From Hanleya hanleyi (Eukaryota; Mollusca; Polyplacophora; Lepidopleurida; Hanleyidae), in contig JAVTVY010037006.1 in the NCBI GenBank assembly GCA_036873755.1, forward strand, positions 62,001-126,000: a DNA stretch of 64,000 nt, in the 5' to 3' direction. The notes under the pieces were generated by a model, which was given only the letters and a program-made list of their open reading frames with translations, was not told the origin of the DNA and made no database searches. The translations under genes and the position numbers were made by a program. Below, piece after piece: positions 39,801 through 54,800 of this stretch (position 1 is the first letter of the stretch; each line of letters begins with the position of its first letter).

Positions 39801-42800
39801 TACTAAATGAAATCGGTAGACATGACACTTCCAAATAACAATGGTATTTGCTATTTTAACAGATTGCACAAAAAAAGCCTGAATATGTTCACATTAATTG
39901 GACCTGATCTGATTAAATTGTTCAATGAGCAGCTGGACTATTTTTGCATATTTATCAATCAAACCTCTTTCAATACATGCAGACAGCAATGAAATTTATC
40001 ATACGCACTAGTCTAGCCACTGTCCACACAAAATGTCAGACAAAACCAACATATAATTTTTCGGTAGAAAATAAAGGATCCGTAAGGAACATCAAAGCCT
40101 AGCTCACCCTCCCCCCCACCCATCCCGCTTCGCGCACTATCACTCCCATTCCCACAAAGGTTATGTTCACCTCTCACATGTACATGTATTTCAAAAGTCC
40201 GTTACACAAAATACCAGTACAGCTACCAGAGATTCAAGGTCTGAAATATGAACCAGTTGGAAGAATGGGAAGTGACTGCAATCATTTCGCTCCAGACAAT
40301 CTTAATAATTACACGATGTGGTGCCATATTTCACGGAGCCTTGTAAAGACAAAAGAAACACTTTTGAAGGAACCATATGATAACACTGGACAAACTATAC
40401 ACCCATAGACTGCCCCATCTACATCTGCTACCCAATCTCATTTCTGAAGTGTCTATCATGTTCCAAATTCAAAAATACCATTACAAGGGCTCCGGATTCC
40501 CTTTGAACCCTGGAGTTGATATTTTGCATATGTGCCGGATGCTTAATTGTCATTGTCTTCGGGACTCCTGTGCTAATTTATTTTTGTTTATACAAAACTC
40601 CATCAGCATATGGGCCTGAGAGAAGTTCATATGAGTCACGGTTCCTCGGCAAGAAATCTATCCCTTCCTTTCTTATTAGCTCGGTCTCGCAATTTGGGAC
40701 CGGAAAAACAAAAATGGCATTAAGAGAATAAGAGCTCGAGCCACTCCCTGTGACATTTCTTGAAACATCTCAAGTAGAAGCTGAGAAATACTAAGAAACA
40801 TTCAGGGGTATTTTTTTTTTAACCATCAGTGTTCTTATAGCCACCATCTTTGTTTTTGCTTCTGTTCTGGGAGGTCATAGGTCATTAATATAGTTGATGA
40901 AATTATACCCTATGTACTGGGATGTGTCGGATCATTTTACTACTGGGCTACAAATAGCATTAACACCACACGTTGAGAGTCTATACTTCTACTTGGACTG
41001 GATCGAGGAAAGGGGGGAAAAAATACAGCTGCATTTTTATCCCATGACTCTTGGATTAATCATTGTGGAGCATTAATGAATCTCAGGCTTAGGCAGTGCT
41101 TAAAACTGATGGGAGTTCTGCTGATAGGAACGGGGTAAATAAGAAAGAGGGTCTATAGAATTATGAGCTTCATCACTCATCTTGCAGACTACCCCATTCC
41201 CTTAGTCTCCCCTTATCAGTGGATGCTCTTCCAGAGTGATCTATGTATCCTCTGATAGAGTGATAATGAGCTGTCAAGTTAGATACCAGTGTAACTGCTG
41301 GAAATTTTACTTCAGGAGCAGTGCATTAATGAATAGGTTTACAAATTTGACTTCCTGTTGTTTTTTTTTCAAAGGAGTCTGAGGGAGGAAGGAAAAATGA
41401 TAAAATATATTCGAAAAAGCAAAAACCGAACAATTTTATTTCTGGTATGTTACCATTAAAATGTGACATGCTGATGAAATTCCCCAAAAACGAATCGCAC
41501 AAAGTTCGATAATTCTGTCGGTGTCCAAACAATGAAAGCAAATATCTGGTCAAAATGGCCACAGGATTCTACATATGTCCCCATGTGAATGGTCAAGGTC
41601 TCAGACCATTTGATGCCAGTAGACAACCCCTTCTTAAGCCCAAATTCCACCTCCTCTAAAAACCAATCAAAATGTCAACTCCACAGGTAGAGCTCATTTC
41701 TACACTGAGCAGGTTTTTCACTTAAATTTTGTGGTAAGAAAATCTCCGAGTTGGCTTTGTGGTTTGACAGTTGGGAAAACCATGCTGTTCCGACTTTTCT
41801 CAGGGGATTGCTAAATTTGGACCACAACTGCTGGTGAGAACAGGTCAGGAAACAATTGTGACAAATTGTCCACTACTAATATCTTGTCTGGTGGTTACAC
41901 AAACATTTTTGTCTTTTAATTTTTTTTGAAAAAAAAAAAAATGATCAAAGGAGGTGAAATTTGAAAGATGTCAGCTCATGGTTAATTTTAGGCGAGTTTT
42001 AACAAATGGTGGCTGACCACACACCACAATAAAAACAACATCAATGATGTTTGCATTTAGCATTCCATGATATAATGCATTGTAACAACCTATGATACAA
42101 TGTATAAAAATTATTTATCGTGTCACATAGAAATGTGAAATTATGGCTACATTTCTCATAGTTAAAGCATTAAAAATTTAATTTTCCAATTAAAATGAAA
42201 TCATAATTTATGCATCATGAATAAAAAGACAAAGGCCATTGTATAAAAATTCATTTTTTTCATATCACTTTCAGTACGTCAGGGGGGCATCTTGAAAAGA
42301 TAATCCATTTCTCACACTATCTGGTGAGGATATATTGAAAAAGTTTGGGTGTTGTAATAAAACGGAGCTCAACATATATCTCACTAACAGGTCATCTGTG
42401 TCCAGGGGCAATATTTGACCAAGGGTGTGGAAGGTCAACACACAAGGCCTGTAAGCCATCCTTAAATGTGCCACCAAAGCCTCAAGTTTTCTCACATGTG
42501 CTTGTCAGCTGTCGTCCTCTGTTAAGACCTCGAACATTATTCATATGCGGGGCCAGAGAGACAAAAGCCAGCGGTGGGGAAGAAAATTACAACAAACTGA
42601 TGATGATGACAGCTCGAGAAATATGAGCATGTTGCCAGGAAAATGAAGAAAAAAAAGAAAAAAAATTATCCCCAGGCTATTGTTCTCTGAGATGACTGTA
42701 GTTTGCAACATTTTGCTACCCCCCATCCACTAGAAATAGAATGAAATGTGAATAATAATATCAAATTGTCAAAGATATACACAAAATCTACATATTCTAT

Positions 42801-45800
42801 GCCAATTCTCAGTTGGGGCAGGGGTAAGGGGTGAAAAAAATCAATGTTACGGCAGTTGTTCTTGGAGATTAGTGCATTTGCATATTCGTAATCGGAAAAA
42901 CTCAGAGACAAAATCCCAAAACTCAATAGCCCAGATTGTGAGAAAAGTCTGAGATATACAGTTAATCACTCAAAATGTATATAATCTATGGCCATTAGAT
43001 CTGGTCTGGCTGCTGCCTTATTTGTGAGAATGGGTGACCCCTTGAGGTGACCCTTAACGCCCAGTAGCCAGACATTGCTATCTAGGGCCCTGACACTGGC
43101 TTATAGGGGTCAGCCCTGTCTCTCAACTCTTGGGTTACCAGCTGTCAGCAAAAGTAAACTACTGTCAGAATCCCAATGCTTTAATTTCTTCCGCAGAGTA
43201 TGTTGAATATAGTTAATCACTCCAGAAGAATCTTCAAAAGTATATGGAAATGTGAAACAAAAGAAATACCATAAAAGGGTAAGCAAAATGGGAATCATTT
43301 AATAAAATCAGGGAAGCTTAGACCTTGGTATTCGATAAAAGAAAATATTGATTCTTCCACAATGTATTCCAAGAGAAAAATTAGTTTCATCAAAGGCCAT
43401 ACATGTAAACATCATTATTTCTAGTCACTATTGTCTTTAACAGAAACTAATTACTGATTAATTTGTCATTTACAACAAGGCCATAAATACAGTTTGAAAA
43501 AAGTAACTTGTGCTGGTGTTGCCCAAAACTTCCATGATACTTTTTGAGTTTTATTTAGTTCTTTTTTCATTCTCACCATCTTCACTGAGTTTCAGGCTCC
43601 ATAATTGCCCCCCCCCCCCCCCCTTCTCCTTCCACCCAACAACCGATTTTCTTGCTTTTCCAACATGACAAACTGAAGATTGACATTATGTCATGCAACC
43701 ACAAGGGAAAGTGTCAAGTCTCCATAGCAGAGGTTCAATCTCCCTGTTACTATGTTGTCTCATTCAACCACCCCTATGAGGAAGAATTGCCCTGAAGGTA
43801 ACTTTGTGCAGCTGGTTAATTGCTTGAAATGGATGCATGGGTTCCCCTGGACAAGAACTGACGGAGTCAGAGAAAATAAAATTGTTGAGAAAGCACTGGA
43901 GATGCCAAGACCTAGAAGTACCATGATGCAACACTGTGTAGAAATTAAGGGGCCAGTAAACTGAGTTCTTGTAAAAATCACTGCATATTTACATGCAAAA
44001 GGGTTACAGATTTCATCGACTAACAGACTTGTACATCGGGCTAATTTTCTGCTTGGCAAGTTCCATTGCGAAGCTAGAGCGCAAGCTCGCTACAAGAAAT
44101 ATGCATTAAACAAGGTATAATTTCATCACAAGTTTGCCCGGCCTCGCCACAACCAGCCCTGTAATTCATCGTCAGATTAAAGTGCCGCAACCGAGTTGGA
44201 AGCCACGCCTCAATCAAATGGAAATATTTCTTGGAAAATTCTCTTCTTTTTTTTTCTCTCCGCAATATTCTCTCAATAGGGAAATTGCAATTCTTGAAAA
44301 TGACATGGGGGATGAATACGCTAGAGCTGACTTCTATTAGAATAATCAGTGTATATGCAAGAGGCATGGTGAGAGCTACAGAGCCAAAATAATTAAGCAA
44401 ATTACTAGAGGCATTGATCAGATTGATCTGTTCGTCTTCAAGTCGCGGGTAACTCTTTGGCCAATTAGGGGTTGCTTCAGTGTTTCTGTAAAAAACGTTT
44501 CACAGGCCAGAGTCATACAGCGCCTTGGCATCTTAAGGATTGGTACATGTACTTTTTCAGTGTGCGGCTCCACAATTTGGTTCCGATGAAGAAAAGACGC
44601 AAATGGTGACACACAGCGCCCCCTAGATGTCACAAACAAGCCCAGAGCACAGGAAGTGGTGGGAGCAGCAGCGAGTCTTTGCGTAATGTTCTCATAATCA
44701 AAGAGATATTCCGCGGATAATTTCAAAGAATTACATCCTGTCTAATGGTGACAAAGAAAGAATATTTTTGTCATAAAAAAAAAAAAACGCAAATAGCGAA
44801 CATAGATATTTTATGTTGATGTGTAAGTTTATTATGTATTCTGGGAAAACTCGAGGCATAATGGAGGCATCTCCCTCAGAGATATGCCTTGGTGTTACTT
44901 GGCTGATTTCCCCCAACATGCAACACAGGGAATTATTGAACTAGATGCAGCATAGCGGAGTATTTAATCCTCAATGACACGACAACGCTCAGGAGTGTAA
45001 CATTTTAGACATACATGACATAAAGTCTGGCGAGACGAATAATATATCCCGATAAATCCCAGCGCCTTTTCTGTAGACATTAAAACAATTGAATCCCTGC
45101 ATTATATTCCCTCTGCTTTAATCTTTCGAACGTACACATCTGTGCCTACTGCAGATATGGTACACAAATATTGTCTCCCCAATATTGTATACAATAGAAA
45201 TTTCATCCATATTACACTGAAATATTTAGGATATGATCTCGACGGTGATGGTGCTAGTGTCGCTGGTCGCAAAACTCACTGTGGAAATATGTAACAGAGT
45301 AACACTCAAATATTTCCTACGGGGAAATATTTGAATGCCCCTGAGCAAGCATTTGTACAGCAAATGTCTCAGGATAAATATTAAATTTGTCTTCTGTCAA
45401 AATACAATACTTGCTTATTTATTCACACCTAACAAACACCTGGCCAAAAAACACCTTAAATCAGGGAGATTCTTGTAATCTTACTTCATGTCGCACTAAA
45501 CAGTACCTCATCAATTTTGTCAAGCACCCTATAAATGAGAAATCCGTTAAATTCCCGCTTCTGTATTAAGGACATGGGACCCCAAAATAACGAAGTAGTG
45601 CAAGTTTCTGGTTTTCAACCAGGACACTGCTCCGATGCAATCTTTGTATTTCGCTTTGCTTAAGAGTTCAAATATTAAACTTGTCTATACATCGTGTTTA
45701 CTTGTCAATTAAATTTCTAATTGACTTGTTACAAGTCTGGCTTTTAGAAAAAACTTATTATATGTGAACAGAACACAAGCAAGTTTAAACAATTCCTTTG

Positions 45801-48800
45801 GCTAAAATTCAGAGGGCTGAAAATGAAAATAATTGAAAAAGAAGTCAAAAGTTACCTGTTACTGGTTTTAAAACCTGAGATTATGAAGAGAAATTATATA
45901 AATCTATACATTTTAAAAATAGAAATTATAAAAAAAATTTAAGCGGTTTAACATAGTTTATGAATTAACTTTTTTTCTTCTAAATTTTTAAATACCAACT
46001 AAATTTAATGAGCTTAATGAGAATTCGTAGTAAAACGTGTCGGGCGTAAAACAGCTATGCGATAGTAGTAAATGATAGCCGGTATCGGCTATTGTGCAAG
46101 GTTTACATATGAAATGTGGTTTGTGGTCGTCTGCAAATAAAACAGAAGCACTGGCCATGGCTTGTAGACCCCATCACCACACATGAATACGCCAAAGGGA
46201 CATACAGACATACGTAGGTTCAAATAATATCCATGTCATATCACACAGACACCAAGCAATAAATACATGGGAAATAAATAGTCAAGATCGAAAGATGCAT
46301 CTAACATAACATATGCAAATTCAAGTTCAAAGACAAGAGTTAATCTCAAAGTGATTGAATTTAACTGCTAGTCTATGTACGAGTCGCCAAACAGTAATCA
46401 GTGAGTCGCAAAGTACTGTATAGATTGGAACTGAAGATATCGTATGGTCAATTCCATGTTACTCAGACTTTTACTTTCAGTCTTAAGTTATCATTTCTTC
46501 AAAGACATATTGTACTTGTGGAGCCTTAGCTGCAAACCATCTCTACAAATGGGAATTATTTCAATTTGTTTGAAAGTCATAATTACGTTTAATCCACACT
46601 TTGTACATTAATCCTTGGACAATGCTGTCTTGCCCCGGTGGTGGCGACAGGTGCACAGCATGTGGACCACCACATGAGATTTGGTTCATTCTCATGATCT
46701 CTCCCCTTATAACATGAAGCAAGTTTTTCAATTATTGATAACTGGTGTTAATATTATGATAATATGGATAAAATATTCCCCCTCTTTCAAGAAAGAACCA
46801 ATAAGCTTACATTTATGATAATTTTGGCAAATTCAGGTCGAAAAAATATGAGTCATCGATTGAAAATATATTCTGGGTTAAATTACAACACATATAAGGG
46901 AAGTGGGAAGAGGTGCCGATATACTAGCAGAGCCATATGACTTCACAGTATAGTCTTCCGGTTAACCTATTCCATAGCGAAGCGCCCCGATTGATGAACC
47001 GGAGCTGAAGTGGCCAGCCCTTTGTCAGTGCATGGCCCACACTTTCTACTCATTATAGTAACGAGTAGATACATGCACTGATGAAATCCAACTATTCCAA
47101 AAAAATATTAAGACTCCAGCTAACCATTTTTGTTGGGGATTCTTTTTCTTTTCTTACATTTAGAAAATTTTGTCTTTTTTGAGGTAAATTTTCATGAAAA
47201 TCATCATTTTGAGACTTAGAATTGACCATAAATTTATTTTTTATTTCTTTCCAAAGATAACTTACGAGAACAAGTCTCATTTACTGGCTAAATAGATATA
47301 AATGCATCAAACCCATTGACACAACATAAAAGCTTCTCCATGATTTTCATTATACTAGTTAGAAAGGCTAAGAAGTAATCTATATTTATTATTTATAAAT
47401 ATCCTACATGTAACTAAATAATTTTTTACTCATGACAATAAATCTGTGAAAATTTAATACCAATGAATAGACTCTCAACCTTGTTAAAACATAAATGATA
47501 TCCATTAACTTATACAAATTAAATATAATTACCACAAATTATGTTACCACATTCAAAAATAAACTTGATTAAGTACATTTAAACTAAACATAGTTTTTGT
47601 AAAAGCTAGAATCTGAAGAGGGCCACAATTATAGATATATGTTGGATAATGTGAATACGACACAAAAAAACGCAGTATAATACTAGACCAATTAGAAATT
47701 CTGAAAATATTAATTAAAGTAATAAGTTTATGTTCCTACCCCTAATTTGTGCCGACATCTCCCACAGCCTGTTTGCCCGTTTGTTGTGAAGTGTCTAAAT
47801 AATAGGTTGTCAGATGAAGTCTGTTAATCTAAAGTTAGCCCAGCCTTATTTTGTTTATTGAAGCAGTAACGTAGGTCTATTACGAACATGTTGATCAGCG
47901 ATGTTGCTTTTTTTTTGTAACACATTCTTTTATAACAGAAGATTTTTTTTTCATTTCTAAGCAACAATCAGATGACCTGACACAATATGAGAAAGATTTG
48001 GGGATAGAGAGAAGGGGGGGGGGGGAGAGGGAGAGACGCGGTTACTACTATTGCCGCTCAAGACAGATGGATATATTTGGACAGGATTACTCCACACATC
48101 ATGGTTTAAGTAATGACTCAGACACTCTTCGAGCCAGGGGTATGGGTGATTTCTTATCTGCATATATATCGCACTGTTAGAACAAAGGTGCTCTGGTCAA
48201 TGCCGATTATGTACAAGTATACGATCACGCCTGGCACATAGCAAATCTGGCCGATGAAAAGCCGATAACAGTTTAGGGCCATGTGATGGAGGACAAAAGG
48301 AAGGAATGCCAAAACTATGTAAAACTAACACTTCATTTTACGTCCAATCTGAAAACGGGTCGATTAAAGAATGTGGGCAACATCAGGTAGATGACGCGAC
48401 TGTCCTTGTTCAAAATCCATGGTATGTCTTCCAGAGGCGGCATGGCTTGCTACACCGTACATGAGAGAATATACTGCTTATTGAGAAATGTTCACAAAAT
48501 CATATGTAACATCGTTCACACATCAAAATTATTCTATTGTCACGTTTTGAAACGGAGGTTTGTCTAAGTTGGAAAGTGGCGTTAGAGTCGGAGGGATCTG
48601 TGCTGTTTGTTATCTTTGTTGATGAGTATATACCCTTGTCTTAAGGGACGAACTACAAGCAGGATGTCGCTTCTTCCAATATTGATTTTGATGTCCCCCC
48701 TATTGTTAGCCAACACCGTTGTTCAAACCAGCACAACAAATGAGGAAAGTTTTTCAAAAGAAATGCGCCAAAGGGTGACCGCCCTTTATTGTCTTAGCGA

Positions 48801-51800
48801 GATGCATTGTTTAAGGATCCAGATTTTATGCAAATTATGTTCGAGACTCAACGCAAACAAGAGATGCATTATGTAGATGTTGCCGAATGAGCTTAGCCGG
48901 AGATCTCTTCATTAAAAAAATATATGCTCTCTCCTTTTCATAAAAACTTAGCCAAATAAAATAAAAGTTTGCACAGCAGACATAAAATTTTATATTATCA
49001 AACTGCCATTAATTACTTCTTGACTCTGTTTAGTAATAGATGGTGTCCCCCTCAGTAGATGGCCAAAAAACTGTACCATTCAGAAAGGGGAGGGGGGGGA
49101 GGCTACTTCCCACCTAATCTTGCTAGATATCAAGCACAGTGTATGAACACATTTAGATGACAAACATCTGTAAGCTTGTTCTGGATACGGTTTTATTTCC
49201 AAACACTACCAGCTGTCTTCATGACCTTTTACCAATCTCTCTCTCCCACCCCCTCTCCCAAACTTCCATCACTATCTATAGCAGCATTTAAATCTCGCTT
49301 GTTTTCATGCCTTCCAAAATAGTTACAAAATTTGCTTCGGGAACTACACATGTAATACAACACAAAACAAGCAGTGAAACGTTGTAGGATATATATTTGT
49401 GTAGCTTTCTGGTGGGTAGGATCCACTTGTTGGGCGATACGGCGACCCCGAGATATCCTCTTGCTCAACGCGTTTCATTCCAGACCAATATATACAATTA
49501 TAAATAAGCTTATATGTGTATATTTTCTCTCTACTGGTTATCATCGGTTTCCAAAATTCTCCAGTTATTAATGTTTGGTTTGACTCTTACGACAGGGCTG
49601 TGTTTATTAAATAGTGAGGAGTTTAGGGAGAGTCCATTGACAGTTTGGTAAATAGATGTGGCCCCTGATAAGGATTTGCACACTCTAGAGCAGGATTTAG
49701 CTGCAGTAGGATTTGCGTGGGGCCCTGAAAGTCGTGGTTATCAGTGGAACGCAGGCTTCTTCATTTCTCTGGATGCAAGTTTAGGATCGGGATGGACAAG
49801 GTTCATCAGTAATAACTATCTCTTCAATTTCCCATAATTCCTGCTCTACGGGCCTCCCTTCATGCCTATCGTCTGAGCTCGCATTAATCACGGACCAATA
49901 TCAATACGGAGGCATTAACCGGCACTGCGAATGGGCAGAGAATACTGCATGATGCCATTCTTCCGGAATAAACAGGAAACTTATCGAGGTATATATGTAG
50001 ATATCATACACTAATATTTTATCCCGCTTTCGTGGAAATCTCTAACTTGTCTGATGATTTCGCATGTCAACTATATGCAGGATAGGACAGATGCGGCTAT
50101 CAACACGGATTCAAGTTTCTGCTTTGTTCTTGGAAATTCAGGCCCATCAAAATTTCTAGCCAGCCTCATTGATTCTATTCTGTAGTGGCTAAGAAAATTA
50201 AGTTTGTCATTAAGACTGCGAACCTAATTGCCAGTTGGGAACAAAACTGGAATCAAGAAGTGAGCCGCTCAATGGTCAAAGCACAGCATTCTCTTTTTCC
50301 AGAAGATGAATTCAATTTACAGAGTTCTTAGCCCCAGGATAATCAAAGGGAGATTATGGAGACATTGTAGCTACACATGAGTGGCAAACCCCAGAACAAG
50401 TCCCAAAATATCAGGTGCCCATCCCCATCACTTACCTCTACATTGCCCGCCGTCTACTTTCTCAAGCATAAGAGAACAAACAGCATTTCGCGGAATATAG
50501 CACCATGTGATTTTTTCTTGTAGCACCAGTGTAAAATACCCATCAAGTTAAGACTGGATTTACAGATAAACAACAACAACAAATCTACATTGTTTTTTAT
50601 TAATATGGTATTAAATGGATGCTTCTGGTCCATTTTGGGTGCTTTTTCGTAGATAGTCAATACATGTATGTTCTTCATAAATTGGAATTTCAAAGGCTAG
50701 TTGTTCAAAAAGAATTGCCATTTACTTCAAAGTTCAGAATCCATGGAATGGAAGCGGACAGCGATTTATGCACGACATAACCCTAACAGACACTATAGCT
50801 ACAGATAAATTGATACAGTTTGAATGCCTTTCATGTGTTTGCTACATGTACAAGAATTGAATGGTTAAATCTAAATCACCAAAACTATGAAATTCCTATG
50901 GAGAAATGAAAGGAATGATGTCAGTCAGAACACTTCAAGAGAACAGATGGGATGCATCCCACCTTCCAGAGCCCCGTCAAAGTGCATATATAGTAACCAA
51001 GTCTGGGCTATTTTACTCTTCAAATCAATATATATACTTACAGCACGAGTTGTTTTATCCGCCAGTAAACCAGGTCATATTTACGTATGGTCAATACATG
51101 GGTGAATATTGCATAATGGGAGACTTTGCAGACAGTATTCACAGGTCTGGTGTTAACATGCGCACCCAGGTAAATTGAATGACACAATTAGTGATTCAAC
51201 TTAAATTTCTACTTTACAGAACAACAACAACAACGCACCAGTAGAAGGGCATATAGCCAGAAATAGCTTGAATAATTTCATTGAATTGGATCTCTAAGAC
51301 CAACATTGGATTACAGTCAATAAAATATGTTTACAAAATACCGTCAGAGTTGATATTTTTCTGTCAACATATCTGAGACTGCATTTTGACCTTGTATCTA
51401 GGTGCCATACGCACGGTGCCATAATGGCTAAAAAGATTACAGAGTAGCCGGTCTTCCTATAATAGTGAAAGAACTGTGTCATACTTCTAAGAGGCATTTC
51501 CTATATCCTGTTCTGGGTGAAGTGTAGATGTGACATCTGCTGGGGTCAGACTGTTTCGTAAGATGATACAATCAGTAATAATAATTACTATCCAGGTAAA
51601 TTCAGGCCAATTTGCACAGATATTAAGTGTGTAACCTCCAGTCCTGTTTAACATGGAATGCTAGGTAATGTGACAACTGGACAAAAACAGTACTGCGATC
51701 AGTCAACAATGTAGATTGCTTTGTACTAACCCACTGAGCCAATGGGAGCCAATCAACCTAATACAAAAGAGCCACAACAAGTCCCACTCATTAATGATTT

Positions 51801-54800
51801 CTGTTTGGACTTTTCGGACTCCCGGGTAGCTTAATCATTAGTAATTAACAATGTTTCCTGCACCTATTGCTTATCACTGGGTTGTATGAGTTGTCTAAGC
51901 CCTGTCCCAACATGTGACCAAGGTCCAGGTCTAGAAACTATTGTTTATTGACAACTCCTTTATGGTCTCTCATTGTGTGACATAATACAGCCAATCAGCA
52001 GGCTTTCGCATATTAACTGTGGGGTGTTCAGTGTTGCCTTATAGATTTCCCAGAACAGATCTGGCTTGCCAAGTCTGGACAAGGCCACTTTTAAAGAAAA
52101 CTTGGGATTAGCTCATTGTTCAAGGAGAACAAAGGTAGAACAATACATATTTTTGAATGTTGTCCCCGCCCATATATTATTAAAACTCCATTTAGTGATT
52201 GCTAGTTTTCCTCAATTTACAAAGCTCTACTCAGCAGGGAATAATGTTGTACTCATTAGTGAAAGAAAATAAAATTGAAAAAGGATTACTTGGAAAAATC
52301 AATTGGATATTTCTCAATGGCAATTTAATATAGCATATAAGTTCCCACCCACAACCCAGGTAAAACAAGTAAATGACATCATAATGGTCGGATGATTTTT
52401 GCACATGTCAAGTTGAAGTGGGTTAGGGAATGCAATTTTTAGTTGTCGCGCTTTAAAGGCGTTTTGATGAAATATCACTCACCTGGTCATGTAGCCGATT
52501 TTTCAACGCATGTCAAATGAGAGGTTTTATCAGGTCAGATCTAAAGATGTCGAGTTAACATGGGATGGATTTTGAAAATGCTATCTCTGAAAATCTTACT
52601 TGTGGTCAAATAGATACTGAAGTATACAAATTATCATCGGAGGATACTTTGTAAATAAATATTACATCAATCTACGTAAGATAGGTTTACATAGTACATT
52701 TCAATCTAAATCCGCTTTCCGCCCAGACTTTAATGATAAGAGAACATTCCGTCAAAGTGGACTTTACAAAAACAAAATCCGAAGATTTGAAATAAATATG
52801 TTATCAGGCCACAAAGCTCAGATAAAAGATTACATATGACACGAAATGTTGGGCTAACAACAGATCTTAGGGAGGAGCCTAATTAGATAAGGATGTGAAG
52901 ACATGATTGACAGTTGATACATGTAGATCAGGATCTCTCCCATCCCATTGGTTAATTTAATCACATACATATATCTGAGGTGTTCTTTACCCTACATAAA
53001 TATTATAAAAACAGAGTGCAGTCAGGTGTGAACAAGATCACATTACCTGCCAACTATTTCTTTCTCTCATAAAGGAACTTTTTCTTCCGTCATTGAAAAA
53101 AGAAAATTCAACGCATAAAATATATTTAATAACTCCCACAACAAAATATTACACTGAACATGGATACATTCCAGGAAAAAAACTCAATTTCCTCGTGTGC
53201 AAAAAATGTTGACTTTTTCAGCACCTGTAGCCGATAAGACAAAAAAAAAATATACAGGATAGTGAATCTTTTAAGAAAAAAAGATAAAAATCAATTAGTA
53301 CAGAGTTGGTGATGATAAAACATAGATTAAGCCATTAACAAAGATGAAGGCCTTTCAAGCCTTATTTTCCTCAGAGCTTTTATTTCTGTATGTTCAAGAG
53401 AATGTTGTTTGTCAGACTTAGACCAGGAAGTGGACTCTTCAAAGACGTTCATGTTTACCTGGTCTCCCATTAACAGGGAGACAGATAATTAGTCCTGACA
53501 CTTTTAGCACAAAACCATCACTAAAATTCACACATTGAAGCTAATTGGGAAATAGGAACATGCTAAAATTTCAGAGAGTTTCTGAAGTCCTGATTTGGGT
53601 GTAACATTTTCACTTAAAACACAGAATAGATTAGGCCTTTTCATAACTTTATGATACATCACATAAAAATAAACTTCTCATTTAAAAAAGAGTTTTATCA
53701 ACTTTACTCGGTTGACACTTACTAGAATCCCTTCAAACTTAAAAAAAAAAATTCTGTTCATAAAAACAACTCACAACATGGAATCTATAGAAATCCACAG
53801 GAATGTATTCTGTGGGTTAAATTATTGTTTTAGATGGCTGTGTGGGGAAAGGGTTAATATATCATTTATATAGTGTGGACTACAGACTAATAAAAATTAC
53901 TTCCTTATTTGAAAATCTATTTATCTTAATACCAGTACAGTTTACTTTGCTTGCAAAGTGGATTCACTTATTATATAGTTGGAGAGTGTACGACCATCTC
54001 TCTCCTCCCCCTTCCCCCACCTCCCTACCATGGAATAGTAATTCATTTTTTTGCTCATAGTCTCGATGAGCTATCAGGGTAGTCCAGCTTTCCTGAAAAT
54101 AAACAATTCTGGCTTTTAACAAATTAATGGCTAAAACACTGTCAGTTGTATCTGTGACCACTAGAATCTTTAAACAAAAATTAAGTTACGGCCATTTCCC
54201 TTAATCTTGACACACCCCTAAATATAAACAGCTGAATACCACGGCCTTAAAGTGATTCAGCCCTCTTCACAGAAAAATGTTCTTTCCGGAGATTGACTAA
54301 ATCATGGTTAATTACAGGGCGGGGTCTTTATACCAACCACCTTTCTGTAATAAGATACCTGGAAAATGCCATTATCTTCAAAAGAAGTGATATTTCATAA
54401 TGGGCAAATATATGGCTTACGCACCAAGGTGACCTGTCTCTCAATCGAGCACAATACCTGCTCAAATATTAAAAAATAAACCGTCCAAAGCCTATAGTGT
54501 CTTATGGTTTACTCAACACTGTACAAACTGAAAAAGTAGAAATAGAATGATGACTTTCAGTTTAGACACCACATACTACAAGTAAAGTATATTTTTTCTC
54601 AAAGATTTCTGGATTTGTATGTATATAAGAACAGCAAAGAGGAACGTGGGGTCAGGTGCAAAATACGCCAGACAATTATCTAAACTCAATAATCGCACTC
54701 CAGTCCTAATACAATTTAGCATAACTGGTATAAATTCTATTTCAACCCTCCAGTGTAAATTGTTGGTGGTTATTGAATAAAATAGGCAAATATCATAAAT

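Noticed and set aside
44418..44726. 102-residue minus-strand ORF considered as an upstream Zfhx exon
   Set aside because: No zinc fingers or low-complexity pattern typical of the gene and no phase-1 splice sites at suitable places.
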